From: Spirochaetia bacterium UBA6919
GTDB lineage: Bacteria; Spirochaetota; UBA6919
Length of the DNA: 14,192 nucleotides
Assembly (NCBI GenBank): GCA_002450905.1
Contig: DKAT01000030.1
Location: forward strand, 1 to 14,192
Direction of reading: 5' to 3'
The notes under the pieces were generated by a model. It searched no databases. It was not told the DNA's origin and worked only from the letters and a program-made list of their open reading frames with translations. Both the position numbers and the translations under genes were made by a program. Below, piece by piece: positions 1 to 7,417 of the stretch (positions within the stretch are counted from its first letter, which is position 1; each line of letters starts with the position of its first letter).

Positions 1-135
1 TTTATAAAAAGCAACTTGGGTTAAATATTAAAAACTTCTCTTGAAAATTATACATAATTAATTATCTTAAATAATATAAAGAGCAAAAAATAATTTTGAG
101 ATCAACTACTGATATTTTATCAAAAGGTGTATGAA

Positions 136-567
136 ATGTATAAAAAAATTATTTTACTTATTTTATTATCATTTGTAATCAATAATTATGCTTCAGAAGA
201 AGAAATTTCTTTTAAAATACAGAAAATAATTATTCATAATAAAAAATTAATTGTTGAAATAGCAGATACGCCAAAGGCACATCAACGCGGACTTATGTTC
301 AGGAAATCCCTGGCTGATAACCATGGAATGCTGTTTATCTTTGAGTATAGAGAAATATTGTCATTTTGGATGAAGAATACCTATATTCCGCTTGATATCG
401 GCTTCTTTGACGAAAATAAAAAATTAATTGAATATCACACAATGAAACCAAGATCTCTGGATAGTACTACAAGCTCTAAGGAAGCTAAATATGCTCTAGA
501 AGTCAATAAAAATTGGTTTAAAAAAAATAAAATAAAAAAGGGTATGAAATTTTCTTTTGTTGATTAA
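136..567 (+). CDS. Secreted DUF192 family protein
   Basis: Encodes 143 residues. Residues 1-19 form a signal peptide (two Lys, a hydrophobic run, likely cleavage after NNYA), so the protein should be exported. The rest matches the DUF192 family (PF02643): RGLMFR at 51-56, GMLF at 64-67 and the hallmark FWMKNTYIPLDI at 77-88, covering essentially the whole mature protein, which is normal for the family. The biochemical function of DUF192 is not established, so none is assigned. I chose ATG 136 because AAAAGG (122-127) lies 8 nt upstream as an SD site; the in-frame GTG at 127 overlaps that SD. The gene stops 28 nt before ssrA. Family assignment is firm; the role is unknown. Confidence 0.9.
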   Translation: MYKKIILLILLSFVINNYASEEEISFKIQKIIIHNKKLIVEIADTPKAHQRGLMFRKSLADNHGMLFIFEYREILSFWMKNTYIPLDIGFFDENKKLIEYHTMKPRSLDSTTSSKEAKYALEVNKNWFKKNKIKKGMKFSFVD

Positions 568-590
568 TTTTAATAGATCAAGTGTTTAAT
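560..590 (+). promoter_or_regulatory. Possible ssrA promoter
   Basis: A TTTAAT -10-like hexamer at 585-590 sits 5 nt before the mature tmRNA 5' end at 596, the right distance for a transcript starting there. The best -35 candidate is TTGATT at 560-565, overlapping the DUF192 stop codon, but its 19-nt spacer is long. The -10 is plausible and the -35 is weak. tmRNA may instead be processed from a longer transcript. Confidence 0.3.
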
Positions 591-595
591 ATCTG

Positions 596-945
596 GGGGG
601 CGAACGGCTTCGACTGGAATGGAAGAGGCTTAAGTTGCATGTCGGGCTGGAATATCCCGTAAAACTGTTTCAAGAATTTAGTTGACAACGAACAACTAGC
701 TTTAGCTGCTTAATTAAAGCAGCCATCTTACATAAAATAGTGCCTCAAGTATTTTTTGTAAGGTGTAAATGATCTTGAGGATAGCTGTAAAGCAGTCTGG
801 ACTTTCAGTGAAACTAAACAGACTAGAGATATAATAAGGTCCGTAGGTGAACCCCTTTATTTCTTGAATTTTAAATCACATACTAAGCATGTAGATACTT
901 AAGTTGGCTTGTTCTAGGACGCGGGTTCGATTCCCGCCGCCTCCA
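596..945 (+). ncRNA. ssrA: Transfer-messenger RNA (tmRNA)
   Basis: One-piece tmRNA of 350 nt that rescues stalled ribosomes and tags the nascent chain for proteolysis. The acceptor stem pairs GGGGGCG (596-602) with CGCCTCC (938-944), with a G-U wobble at the third pair, the alanyl-tRNA synthetase identity element. The discriminator is A945; CCA is not encoded, so it must be added. The T arm is GCGGG/CCCGC (921-925/933-937) around a TTCGATT loop. Helix 2 can form from CTTAAG 629-634 with CTTAAG 898-903, and CATG 638-641 with CATG 888-891. The 5' element GGCTTCGACTGG is the usual D-like region. The tag reading frame (684-713) encodes DNEQLALAA and ends at TAA 711-713. The stop codon sits at the base of the loop of a perfect 7-bp hairpin (705-711/717-723), as in other tmRNAs. 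Confidence 0.97.
684..713 (+). other. tmRNA tag reading frame
   Basis: Reading GAC AAC GAA CAA CTA GCT TTA GCT GCT TAA gives the tag (A)DNEQLALAA, where the first Ala comes from the charged tmRNA. The preceding UAGUU resembles the UAGUC that precedes the resume codon in E. coli tmRNA, which is why GAC 684 is chosen. GTT 681 is the alternative. The C-terminal LALAA is a typical ClpXP/ClpAP-type degron ending. Confidence 0.8.
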
Positions 946-973
946 AAAACAAATCATTAAATGAATTATAACT

Positions 974-1001
974 TTGACAAATTATCCTTATATTATATCA
1001 T
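974..1001 (+). promoter_or_regulatory. Promoter of the two-kinase operon
   Basis: TTGACA (974-979, 6/6 to consensus) is separated by 16 nt from TATCAT (996-1001, 5/6 to TATAAT). Transcription would start near 1008, leaving a leader of about 44 nt before the kinase ATG at 1052. It is one of the best sigma-70 type matches in the window and is placed exactly where the signalling operon needs its own promoter. Confidence 0.6.
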
Positions 1002-1051
1002 TTCAACAAATATAATATACATAAATCTTTCCCATAATATAGGATGTAAAT

Positions 1052-4000
1052 ATGACTCCAAATGATCAATTGAATCAAGTTATCCAGGAAAATAAATTAG
1101 ATCATTTGAAAGATCATATCTCTAAAACAATTAATTTTCTTGATCCTCAAAAAACACCAAATGGACTCGAGTTAGGTGAAAAAGCCCCTCTATTCTGCCT
1201 AAAAGATCAATACAATAATTCAATCTGTCTGTCAGATTATCTCAATAAAGGACCTGTAATTCTATCATTTATCAGAGGGAGTTGGTGTCATTTTTGTACA
1301 GAAGAATTAAAATCTCTAAAATCTAAGCATATGAAAATGCAGGAAATAAATGCTACACTACTCGTGATTACACCTCAGCCCATAGAAGATAATTATAATA
1401 CTGCTTTGCAATTCAATGTGGATTATCCTATTCTCAGTGATCCAGACCAGAATATTATAAAAAACTATAATATACAATATTATTTACCTTCTGATATTCA
1501 AAATGTTTATAAGAATTATCTAGGTGTAGATGTATCTCAAAGAAATTCAGATCATAGCACAAATCTTCCTATACCTGCTACATATATCCTGGATCAAAAG
1601 GGCATTATTCGTTCCAAATACGTTTCCATGAATTATACCATACGCATGGATAAGGATAAAATTCTTGATGAACTCCAGTCCATGGCATATTTCGAAGCTA
1701 TATTCAGGAATGCCCCCATGGCAATGATGATTGTGGATCAGGATGGAGTCGTCATTGATCATAATCAGGCAATGAATCGTATTTTTAATGACCCGGAAGA
1801 CCGATCTAACATTGGATTAAACATATTGTCTGATCCTTATTTAAAAACCACAAAGGCTTATGATGTAATTAAAGATGTATTTATTGATGGCAAGCAGAAA
1901 TCAAAAATTGAGAATGTAACAATCCGTTCAGATAAATCAGATGAATATCGTATAGTAAATATCACCGCATCCCAATTGATTATTGCTGGTAAAACACGGG
2001 GATTTATAGTTCTGATGGATGATGTCACAGAAAAAGTCCTCCAGGCAAGAGAACTAGAACAAGCGAAAGCATATTTTGAGGCCATATTCCAAAATGCACC
2101 CCTGGCAACTTATATTTTAGATAAAGATGGATATGTAAAGGATTATAATCCTGCTGCAAAACGTTTATTTCCAAAACCACGTGAATGCGAGGAAGAGGAT
2201 GTTGATATAACTAGAATCAATCCTCTCAATGATCCAATTTTTATTGAATCAGGACTCAGTGAATTAGCTAAACAAGCTCTTACAAATAAAGAAACCTTTG
2301 GGGAATTACGTCATATCAAAGTGGATTCACGTTATTTAAATTTTATAGGTGCCTCCTTAACAATTCAGGACGAAATTATCGGTGCTATCGGTGTATTTGA
2401 TGATGTCACAGAAAAAGTTTTACAGTCAAAACAATTAGAAAACGCTCTGGAAGAATTAAAAATAGCAAATCAGCAATTAATCCAGTCTGAAAATAAATAT
2501 AAAAAACTCATTGAAACTGCAGGGGATGCTATATTCCTCATAGATGGAAATAATCAGCAAATCACGGATGCAAATAAAAAAGCAGAAGAACTACTTGGAA
2601 GATCTCATCAGGAAATGATCGGATTTGATTATTTTGATTTCTTTCGTAAAGAAACTGATAAAACTTATTTAGAAAAATTTAAGTGCCAGGAAATGAGAAA
2701 AAAAATCGATACCATCCAGAGAACTTGTCGTATAATTCATAAAAATGGTCTGGAAATACCAGTAGATGTTACTGTAAGTGCAATTGAAATTGATGGGAAA
2801 TTACTCCTTCAGGCTATTTTAAGAGATATAAGCCAGCAAAAGGAATATGAACAGAAACTGAAAGAAAGTGAAGAGTTTTTTCGCCTGATTGCTGAGCATT
2901 CCAGCGATCTTATCTCAAAACATACATCGGATATGGATGCGACTTTCCTCTATGTCTCGCCAAGTTCCCGTTCTGTATTGGGATATAACACAAGTGAATT
3001 GCTCGGAAAGTCACCTTATGAATTTCTACATCCAGATGATATTTCTGACTATAAAGAAAATCATTCAATTGTCCTAAGAGGTTCTGGAATCATTCGTTTC
3101 TCATATCGTTGGAGTAAAAAAAATGGTGAATATATCTGGTGTGAATCAAGTGCACAGGTGATGAGACACCCCATTACTGCTCAGATCGAAGGTATTATCA
3201 CTGTTACTAGAAATATCACCGAGAGAAAGGAGTCTGAGGATAAAATTCGCCAGGTAGCAAGTTTTGCTGAATATAATCCTGCGCCAATCATTCGTTTCAG
3301 TAATTCAGGAAAGGTTATAATGGCAAATCCTGCTTGTGTCCAGGTGTTGGGGATAAATCCCAAACAGGAGTATCAAATTGATGATATTTTACCAGGAATT
3401 AAAGACTTAAATATAAATATTAAGGATTTTATAAATAAAAATAATACAACAGAATTTACTTCAATAATCGAAAATCAATATTATCAATTTACCATCAAAG
3501 GCTTAAATGATTTAAATGTTGTCCATGTTTACGGAAGTAATATCACAGCCCTCAAACAAGCTGAAACACAGGTTATTAAGCAGGAGCAAGTATACCGACA
3601 ACTCATTGAGACCATGAATGAAGGGCTTATAAAACAGGATGAAAATGGATTTATCACTTTTGCTAATCGTAAGTTATATGAAATGACAGGGTATTCAAAA
3701 GAAGAAATTATAGGGAAAATCCCCTCTGATTCAGAATGGCATGTTAGAGATAACCCTTCTTTCAGTAAATTTTTATCCCAAGCAAAGTTCGGAAATATTT
3801 ATTTTAATTATTCGTTGGAAAGAGAAATTAAATCCCCTGAAGGGCTTACCAGAACAGTATATGAATTTCCTGTTTTCACTACAGACCTCTCCATGACACA
3901 AATTATAGAAAAAGATATTAAACGCAAAGATGGCTCAATACTTCATGTCTATGTCTCACCCAATTTTATCATGGATGAAAAGGGGCAATTTAAAGGTGTT

Positions 4001-4909
4001 ACAAGTGTAGTAACAGATATTACAGACCGTAAAAAGGCAGAAATAAGTCTCAGACAAAAAAATGAAGAGCTTGAACATGCTTTAAATCAACTCAAAAAAG
4101 CCCAGGTCCAGCTGGTACAATCTGAAAAGCTGGCTTCTCTAGGGCAATTGTTAGCTGGAATAGCCCATGAGATGAATAATCCAGTAAATTTTATCTCATC
4201 GGGTGTAAATACCCTTAGTGAAAGATGGAATGAAATTAATCAATTATTAAATAAGTATGATGAATTAGATAATATAGAAAATATGGAACTGAGAACGTAT
4301 ATAGAACAGGTAAAATTATTAAAAAAACATATTTACTATGACGAAACGGTTCAGGATATCAATGTTTTGTTAAAAGGAATTTTAGAAGGTTCTCAAAGAA
4401 CTGTTAAAATTATCAACGATTTAAAACAATTTTCCAGAACCCAACAAAAAGAAATTCATAATATAAATATGAATGAATATATTGATTCTAACCTGAATTT
4501 GTTGTCTAACCAATTTAAAAACCGTATAGAGATTATTAAGGAGTATACTGATGATGCTGAAATCGATTGTCATCCAGATAAAATAAATCAAGTATTAATG
4601 AATATACTTTCAAATGCAATACAAGCAATTCCTGAGAAAGGTAAAATTACCATCAAAACAGAAAAATTATCTCAATATTTAAAAATTACCATTTCTGATA
4701 CAGGAATTGGTATCCCCAAAAAAAATTTATCTAAAGTATTCGATCCATTTTTCACGACAAAAGAAGTTGGCAAAGGTACTGGACTTGGTCTATCTATAAG
4801 TTATGAAATTATTAAAAATCATAATGGTAAAATCATAGTTGAAAGTGAAGAAAAAAAAGGTACCCAATTTATCATTAAATTACCAATTATTCATAAAGAG
4901 GGAATATAA
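1052..4909 (+). CDS. Redoxin-PAS6 hybrid sensor histidine kinase
   Basis: A 1285-residue, apparently cytoplasmic kinase with no transmembrane segment. Residues about 38-210 are an AhpC/TSA-type peroxiredoxin-like domain: GEKAPLFCLKDQ, then RGSWCHFC with Cys79 and Cys82 (CxxC), then PATYILDQKGIIR. It most resembles the PRX-like group that carries a thioredoxin-type CxxC. About six PAS domains follow (approx. 212-330, 340-460, 482-600, 608-730, 735-840, 847-998), several ending in the DxTE/ITERK type linker, then a coiled coil (about 1000-1030). The kinase core has phospho-acceptor His1039 (AGIAHEMNNP), an N box (NILSNAIQAI near 1184-1193), G1 DTGIGIP (1216-1222), DPFFTTK and G2 GKGTGLGL. SD AGGAT (1041-1045) precedes ATG 1052. 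It should autophosphorylate in response to redox or ligand input and pass phosphate to the downstream receiver. The redoxin fusion is unusual; the signal is inferred. Confidence 0.93.
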   Translation: MTPNDQLNQVIQENKLDHLKDHISKTINFLDPQKTPNGLELGEKAPLFCLKDQYNNSICLSDYLNKGPVILSFIRGSWCHFCTEELKSLKSKHMKMQEINATLLVITPQPIEDNYNTALQFNVDYPILSDPDQNIIKNYNIQYYLPSDIQNVYKNYLGVDVSQRNSDHSTNLPIPATYILDQKGIIRSKYVSMNYTIRMDKDKILDELQSMAYFEAIFRNAPMAMMIVDQDGVVIDHNQAMNRIFNDPEDRSNIGLNILSDPYLKTTKAYDVIKDVFIDGKQKSKIENVTIRSDKSDEYRIVNITASQLIIAGKTRGFIVLMDDVTEKVLQARELEQAKAYFEAIFQNAPLATYILDKDGYVKDYNPAAKRLFPKPRECEEEDVDITRINPLNDPIFIESGLSELAKQALTNKETFGELRHIKVDSRYLNFIGASLTIQDEIIGAIGVFDDVTEKVLQSKQLENALEELKIANQQLIQSENKYKKLIETAGDAIFLIDGNNQQITDANKKAEELLGRSHQEMIGFDYFDFFRKETDKTYLEKFKCQEMRKKIDTIQRTCRIIHKNGLEIPVDVTVSAIEIDGKLLLQAILRDISQQKEYEQKLKESEEFFRLIAEHSSDLISKHTSDMDATFLYVSPSSRSVLGYNTSELLGKSPYEFLHPDDISDYKENHSIVLRGSGIIRFSYRWSKKNGEYIWCESSAQVMRHPITAQIEGIITVTRNITERKESEDKIRQVASFAEYNPAPIIRFSNSGKVIMANPACVQVLGINPKQEYQIDDILPGIKDLNINIKDFINKNNTTEFTSIIENQYYQFTIKGLNDLNVVHVYGSNITALKQAETQVIKQEQVYRQLIETMNEGLIKQDENGFITFANRKLYEMTGYSKEEIIGKIPSDSEWHVRDNPSFSKFLSQAKFGNIYFNYSLEREIKSPEGLTRTVYEFPVFTTDLSMTQIIEKDIKRKDGSILHVYVSPNFIMDEKGQFKGVTSVVTDITDRKKAEISLRQKNEELEHALNQLKKAQVQLVQSEKLASLGQLLAGIAHEMNNPVNFISSGVNTLSERWNEINQLLNKYDELDNIENMELRTYIEQVKLLKKHIYYDETVQDINVLLKGILEGSQRTVKIINDLKQFSRTQQKEIHNINMNEYIDSNLNLLSNQFKNRIEIIKEYTDDAEIDCHPDKINQVLMNILSNAIQAIPEKGKITIKTEKLSQYLKITISDTGIGIPKKNLSKVFDPFFTTKEVGKGTGLGLSISYEIIKNHNGKIIVESEEKKGTQFIIKLPIIHKEGI

Positions 4910-4916
4910 TTAATTT

Positions 4917-6077
4917 ATGAATTTCTCAAAAGACGATTTTAAAATCCTTTATATAGATGATGAACCTCGCAATCTAGAGATGTTTGAAATTGCATTTAAA
5001 AGAGAATATCATATCATTACATGCTCCTCTGCAAAAGATGCTCTGGAAATACTAAAAAATGAAGGGGAAATACCTATTATCATTACAGATCAGCGTATGC
5101 CAGAAATGACTGGTATCGAATTTCTTGGAGAAATAATAACAGACTTTCCAGATACTATCCGAATGATACTTACTGGATTTACCGATATTGAAGCTCTAAT
5201 TGATGCTATTAATACGGGAAGAGTCTTTCGGTATATTGTAAAACCCTGGAATAAAGAAGAACTTCGACAGGTATTGAAGGGTGCGTTTGAAAATTATTTT
5301 TTAACAAAAGAAAATAAAAGACTTATAACTGAATTGCAAGATAAAAATAAAACCCTTACTGATACATTAAATGAGTTAAAAATAACTCAGGATGTTCTTG
5401 TTGAAAAAGAAAAAAAAGCTATTATCGGGGATCTTACCGCTGGATTAATCCATGAAATCAAGAATCAATTAAACACCATTTCATTTCTAGACTTCATTCT
5501 GAACAAGATTCCACCAGGTAATAACAAACAGGAAAAGATATATGCAAAATATATTTATGATAGCAGAGACAGGATGCTCAGTCTAATGGATGAATTGAGA
5601 AGTCTTGCAAAAAATCAAGACATAAGATACCAATTTATAAGTTACAATCTTAATAATATACTCGACGAAGCAATCACAATTGGTAAAATCGATCCTGATG
5701 TCAAAAATAAAAATATATCTCTCCAGTCAAATTATGACGGAAATGTGATGATAAACAAAAATAAAATTCTTCAAGTCCTTTTAAATCTTATCAGAAATGC
5801 TGCCCATGCAGTCGATAACGATGGCGAAATTCTTATAAAAACTGAAAAAAATCATCAACACGTTATAGTCCATGTAATTGATAATGGTGTAGGTATGCCA
5901 AAAGAAACTCTGAATAACATTTGGTCACCATTTTTTACCACAAAAGGGGAGAAAGGAACGGGTCTCGGTCTTATTATTTGCAAAAGAATCATCGAAGGAC
6001 ACAAAGGAGAAATAACTTGTTCAAGTGAACCTCAAGTCGGTACACAATTTTCATTTACCATCCCATTAAGTTATTAA
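4917..6077 (+). CDS. Response regulator receiver-histidine kinase fusion
   Basis: A 386-residue soluble protein starting 7 nt after the upstream kinase stop, so almost certainly co-transcribed and co-translated; GAGGGA (4898-4903) is its only SD and is far upstream. Residues 6-125 are a CheY-like receiver with acidic pair Asp14/Asp15, phospho-acceptor Asp58 (ITDQRMPEMTG), Thr86 and Lys109 (IVKPW). The DQRMPEMTG...RYIVKPWN style is that of HupR/RpfG-like receivers. A coiled coil (about 130-165) leads to a kinase core: His179 in AGLIHEIKNQLN, N box with Asn290 and Asn294, G1 DNGVGMP (322-328), SPFFTTKG and KGTGLGL. It has no PAS or output domain. Inference: it receives phosphate on Asp58 from the redoxin-PAS kinase, and this modulates its own kinase activity toward an unlinked partner. 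Confidence 0.93.
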   Translation: MNFSKDDFKILYIDDEPRNLEMFEIAFKREYHIITCSSAKDALEILKNEGEIPIIITDQRMPEMTGIEFLGEIITDFPDTIRMILTGFTDIEALIDAINTGRVFRYIVKPWNKEELRQVLKGAFENYFLTKENKRLITELQDKNKTLTDTLNELKITQDVLVEKEKKAIIGDLTAGLIHEIKNQLNTISFLDFILNKIPPGNNKQEKIYAKYIYDSRDRMLSLMDELRSLAKNQDIRYQFISYNLNNILDEAITIGKIDPDVKNKNISLQSNYDGNVMINKNKILQVLLNLIRNAAHAVDNDGEILIKTEKNHQHVIVHVIDNGVGMPKETLNNIWSPFFTTKGEKGTGLGLIICKRIIEGHKGEITCSSEPQVGTQFSFTIPLSY

Positions 6078-6128
6078 AATAATAAAATAAATTTTACCCC
6101 ACCTAAACTTATCAATGTAAAAACTCGA

Positions 6129-6148
6129 TATTAGATTATGGACTAATA
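6129..6148. repeat. Short inverted repeat before LysM gene
   Basis: TATTAG (6129-6134) and CTAATA (6143-6148) form a perfect 6-bp inverted repeat with an 8-nt spacer, about 20 nt before the start of the LysM/LytM gene. It could be an operator or a weak hairpin. In such AT-rich DNA it could also be chance. Confidence 0.25.
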
Positions 6149-6166
6149 ACTTTATGGAACGCTAAC

Positions 6167-6802
6167 GTGGTAAAATATTTCTGGATGGTCATATTTGTCA
6201 TTATTACTGTATTAAATTCCAAATCATACAGTAAATCTATCATCAATCACAAAGTAAAATATGGTGAAACTTTATATTCATTATCAAGAAAATATCATAC
6301 CTCAGTTCAATCTATCAAAAGTTTAAATAATATAGCCAATAATAAATTAAAAAAAGGAATGATCCTCAAAATACAATATAATCGAAATAATTCCAGTAAT
6401 AATTATAAAACTAATTATAATAATAGATTACATTATTCTTCAAAAAAACTTTACTGGCCTATAAATGGGAGTATCATAAAATCATTTGGGAATAAACATC
6501 AATTATTTTCAAGTGGAATACAAATTCAGGGAAAAAGTCGTTTTATAAGATCTTCTTCCGCTGGAAAAGTCATATTTGTTGGTTATTTAAGAGGAAATGG
6601 TCTAACAGTTATCATTAAGCACAATAGCAATTTACATACTGTTTATTCTGTAAAAAATGCAAGCTCACTTGTTAAGGAAGGAATTATAGTAAAATCGCAA
6701 GAAAAAATTATATCGAGTTATCATTCTCAAAAAGTTTTGCTATATTTCAAGGTATGGTATAATAATCAGTTTGTGAATCCCATAAATTATTTAAAAAATT
6801 AG
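6167..6802 (+). CDS. LysM/LytM EnvC-like envelope protein, degenerate peptidase
   Basis: 211 residues. Residues 1-22 are a hydrophobic signal peptide or anchor. Residues 27-70 are one LysM peptidoglycan-binding domain (HKVKYGETLYSLSRKY... LNN... LKKGMILKI). An Asn/Tyr/Lys-rich linker (71-92) joins a LytM/M23 fold (about 95-208: LYWPINGSIIKSFG, SAGKVIFVGYLRGNGLTVIIKH, VNPINYL). The M23 zinc ligands are absent: the usual HxGxD segment reads SSGIQIQGK, and the final HxH segment reads LLYFKVW. This matches EnvC/NlpD-type amidase activators rather than endopeptidases, so a role in activating septal amidases is inferred. Start: GTG 6167 preceded by GGAA (6155-6158); ATG 6185 is the alternative. The stop overlaps the apt SD site, so the two genes are probably co-expressed. 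Confidence 0.87.
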   Translation: MVKYFWMVIFVIITVLNSKSYSKSIINHKVKYGETLYSLSRKYHTSVQSIKSLNNIANNKLKKGMILKIQYNRNNSSNNYKTNYNNRLHYSSKKLYWPINGSIIKSFGNKHQLFSSGIQIQGKSRFIRSSSAGKVIFVGYLRGNGLTVIIKHNSNLHTVYSVKNASSLVKEGIIVKSQEKIISSYHSQKVLLYFKVWYNNQFVNPINYLKN

Positions 6803-6811
6803 GAGTTATAA

Positions 6812-7321
6812 ATGGATTTATCATCACTTATCAGAGATGTTCCAGATTTCCCTAAACAGGGTATTTTATTTAAAGATATAACAACTCTTTGGAAAGATCC
6901 TCAGGGTTTAAAACAATCCACAGATGAACTGGCAAAGCGTTATATGAACAAAGGAATTACGAAAATAGTTGCTGCTGAATCAAGAGGATTTATAGTTGGT
7001 AGCCCATTGGCATATCTTATTGGGGCAGGATTTGTTCCCGTAAGAAAACCAGGAAAACTCCCATCCAAAGTCATTAGTGAAAGTTATGAACTTGAATATG
7101 GAACTGACACATTGACAATCCATGAAGATGCTATCACAAAAGGGGATAAGATTTTAATAGTTGATGATTTAATTGCAACTGGCGGAACACTCCACGCTAT
7201 TATAAAACTAGTTGAAACGCTAGGAGGATCAATAGAAGAGATTTGTGTCCTTGTTGAGTTATTTTTTTTAAATGCTCGGGAAAAATTGAATAAACCTATT
7301 TTCAGTTTGATCGAATTCTAA
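6812..7321 (+). CDS. apt: Adenine phosphoribosyltransferase
   Basis: 169 residues, normal for bacterial Apt. It converts adenine plus PRPP to AMP and pyrophosphate (purine salvage, cytosol). N-terminal signature: IRDVPDFPKQGILFKDIT (7-24), family-specific for Apt. ESRGFIVGSPLA (56-67) and RKPGKLP (78-84) follow. The PRPP-binding loop ILIVDDLIATGGT is at 114-126 with the acidic pair Asp118/Asp119. The SD AGGAG (6801-6805) overlaps the stop codon of the LysM/LytM gene, with 6 nt to the ATG; this supports translational coupling. All key motifs are present. Confidence 0.97.
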   Translation: MDLSSLIRDVPDFPKQGILFKDITTLWKDPQGLKQSTDELAKRYMNKGITKIVAAESRGFIVGSPLAYLIGAGFVPVRKPGKLPSKVISESYELEYGTDTLTIHEDAITKGDKILIVDDLIATGGTLHAIIKLVETLGGSIEEICVLVELFFLNAREKLNKPIFSLIEF

Positions 7322-7351
7322 TATATATGAATAAAATTTAAATCGATCAAA
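7306..7351. repeat. 9-bp inverted repeat spanning apt 3' end
   Basis: TTTGATCGA (7306-7314, last codons of apt) and TCGATCAAA (7343-7351) are perfect reverse complements separated by 28 nt. On the + strand the second arm is followed by A residues, not T, so this is not a standard intrinsic terminator. It may be an mRNA 3'-end stem, a protein-binding site or chance. Confidence 0.35.
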
Positions 7352-7417
7352 AAAACTAATGCTTATTTAAGAATAACCGAAATTCTACAAAAGACTTTAC
7401 TCGATTTTGGAGGGGAA

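Noticed and set aside
127..135. GTG at 127 as start of the DUF192 gene
   Set aside because: It overlaps the AAAAGG SD, which is ideally spaced for ATG 136; the extra three residues would also precede a normal signal peptide.
888..945. A separate tRNA gene at the GCGGGTTCGATTCCCGC T arm
   Set aside because: No D arm or anticodon arm is adjacent; the acceptor strand pairs with 596-602, so it is the 3' part of the tmRNA.
965..975. Short TCATT/AATGA palindrome region after ssrA as terminator
   Set aside because: The stem is tiny and A/T only and there is no T tract; tmRNA 3' processing is more likely.
6500..6790. Active M23 zinc endopeptidase
   Set aside because: The expected zinc-binding His and Asp residues are missing from all M23 motifs.
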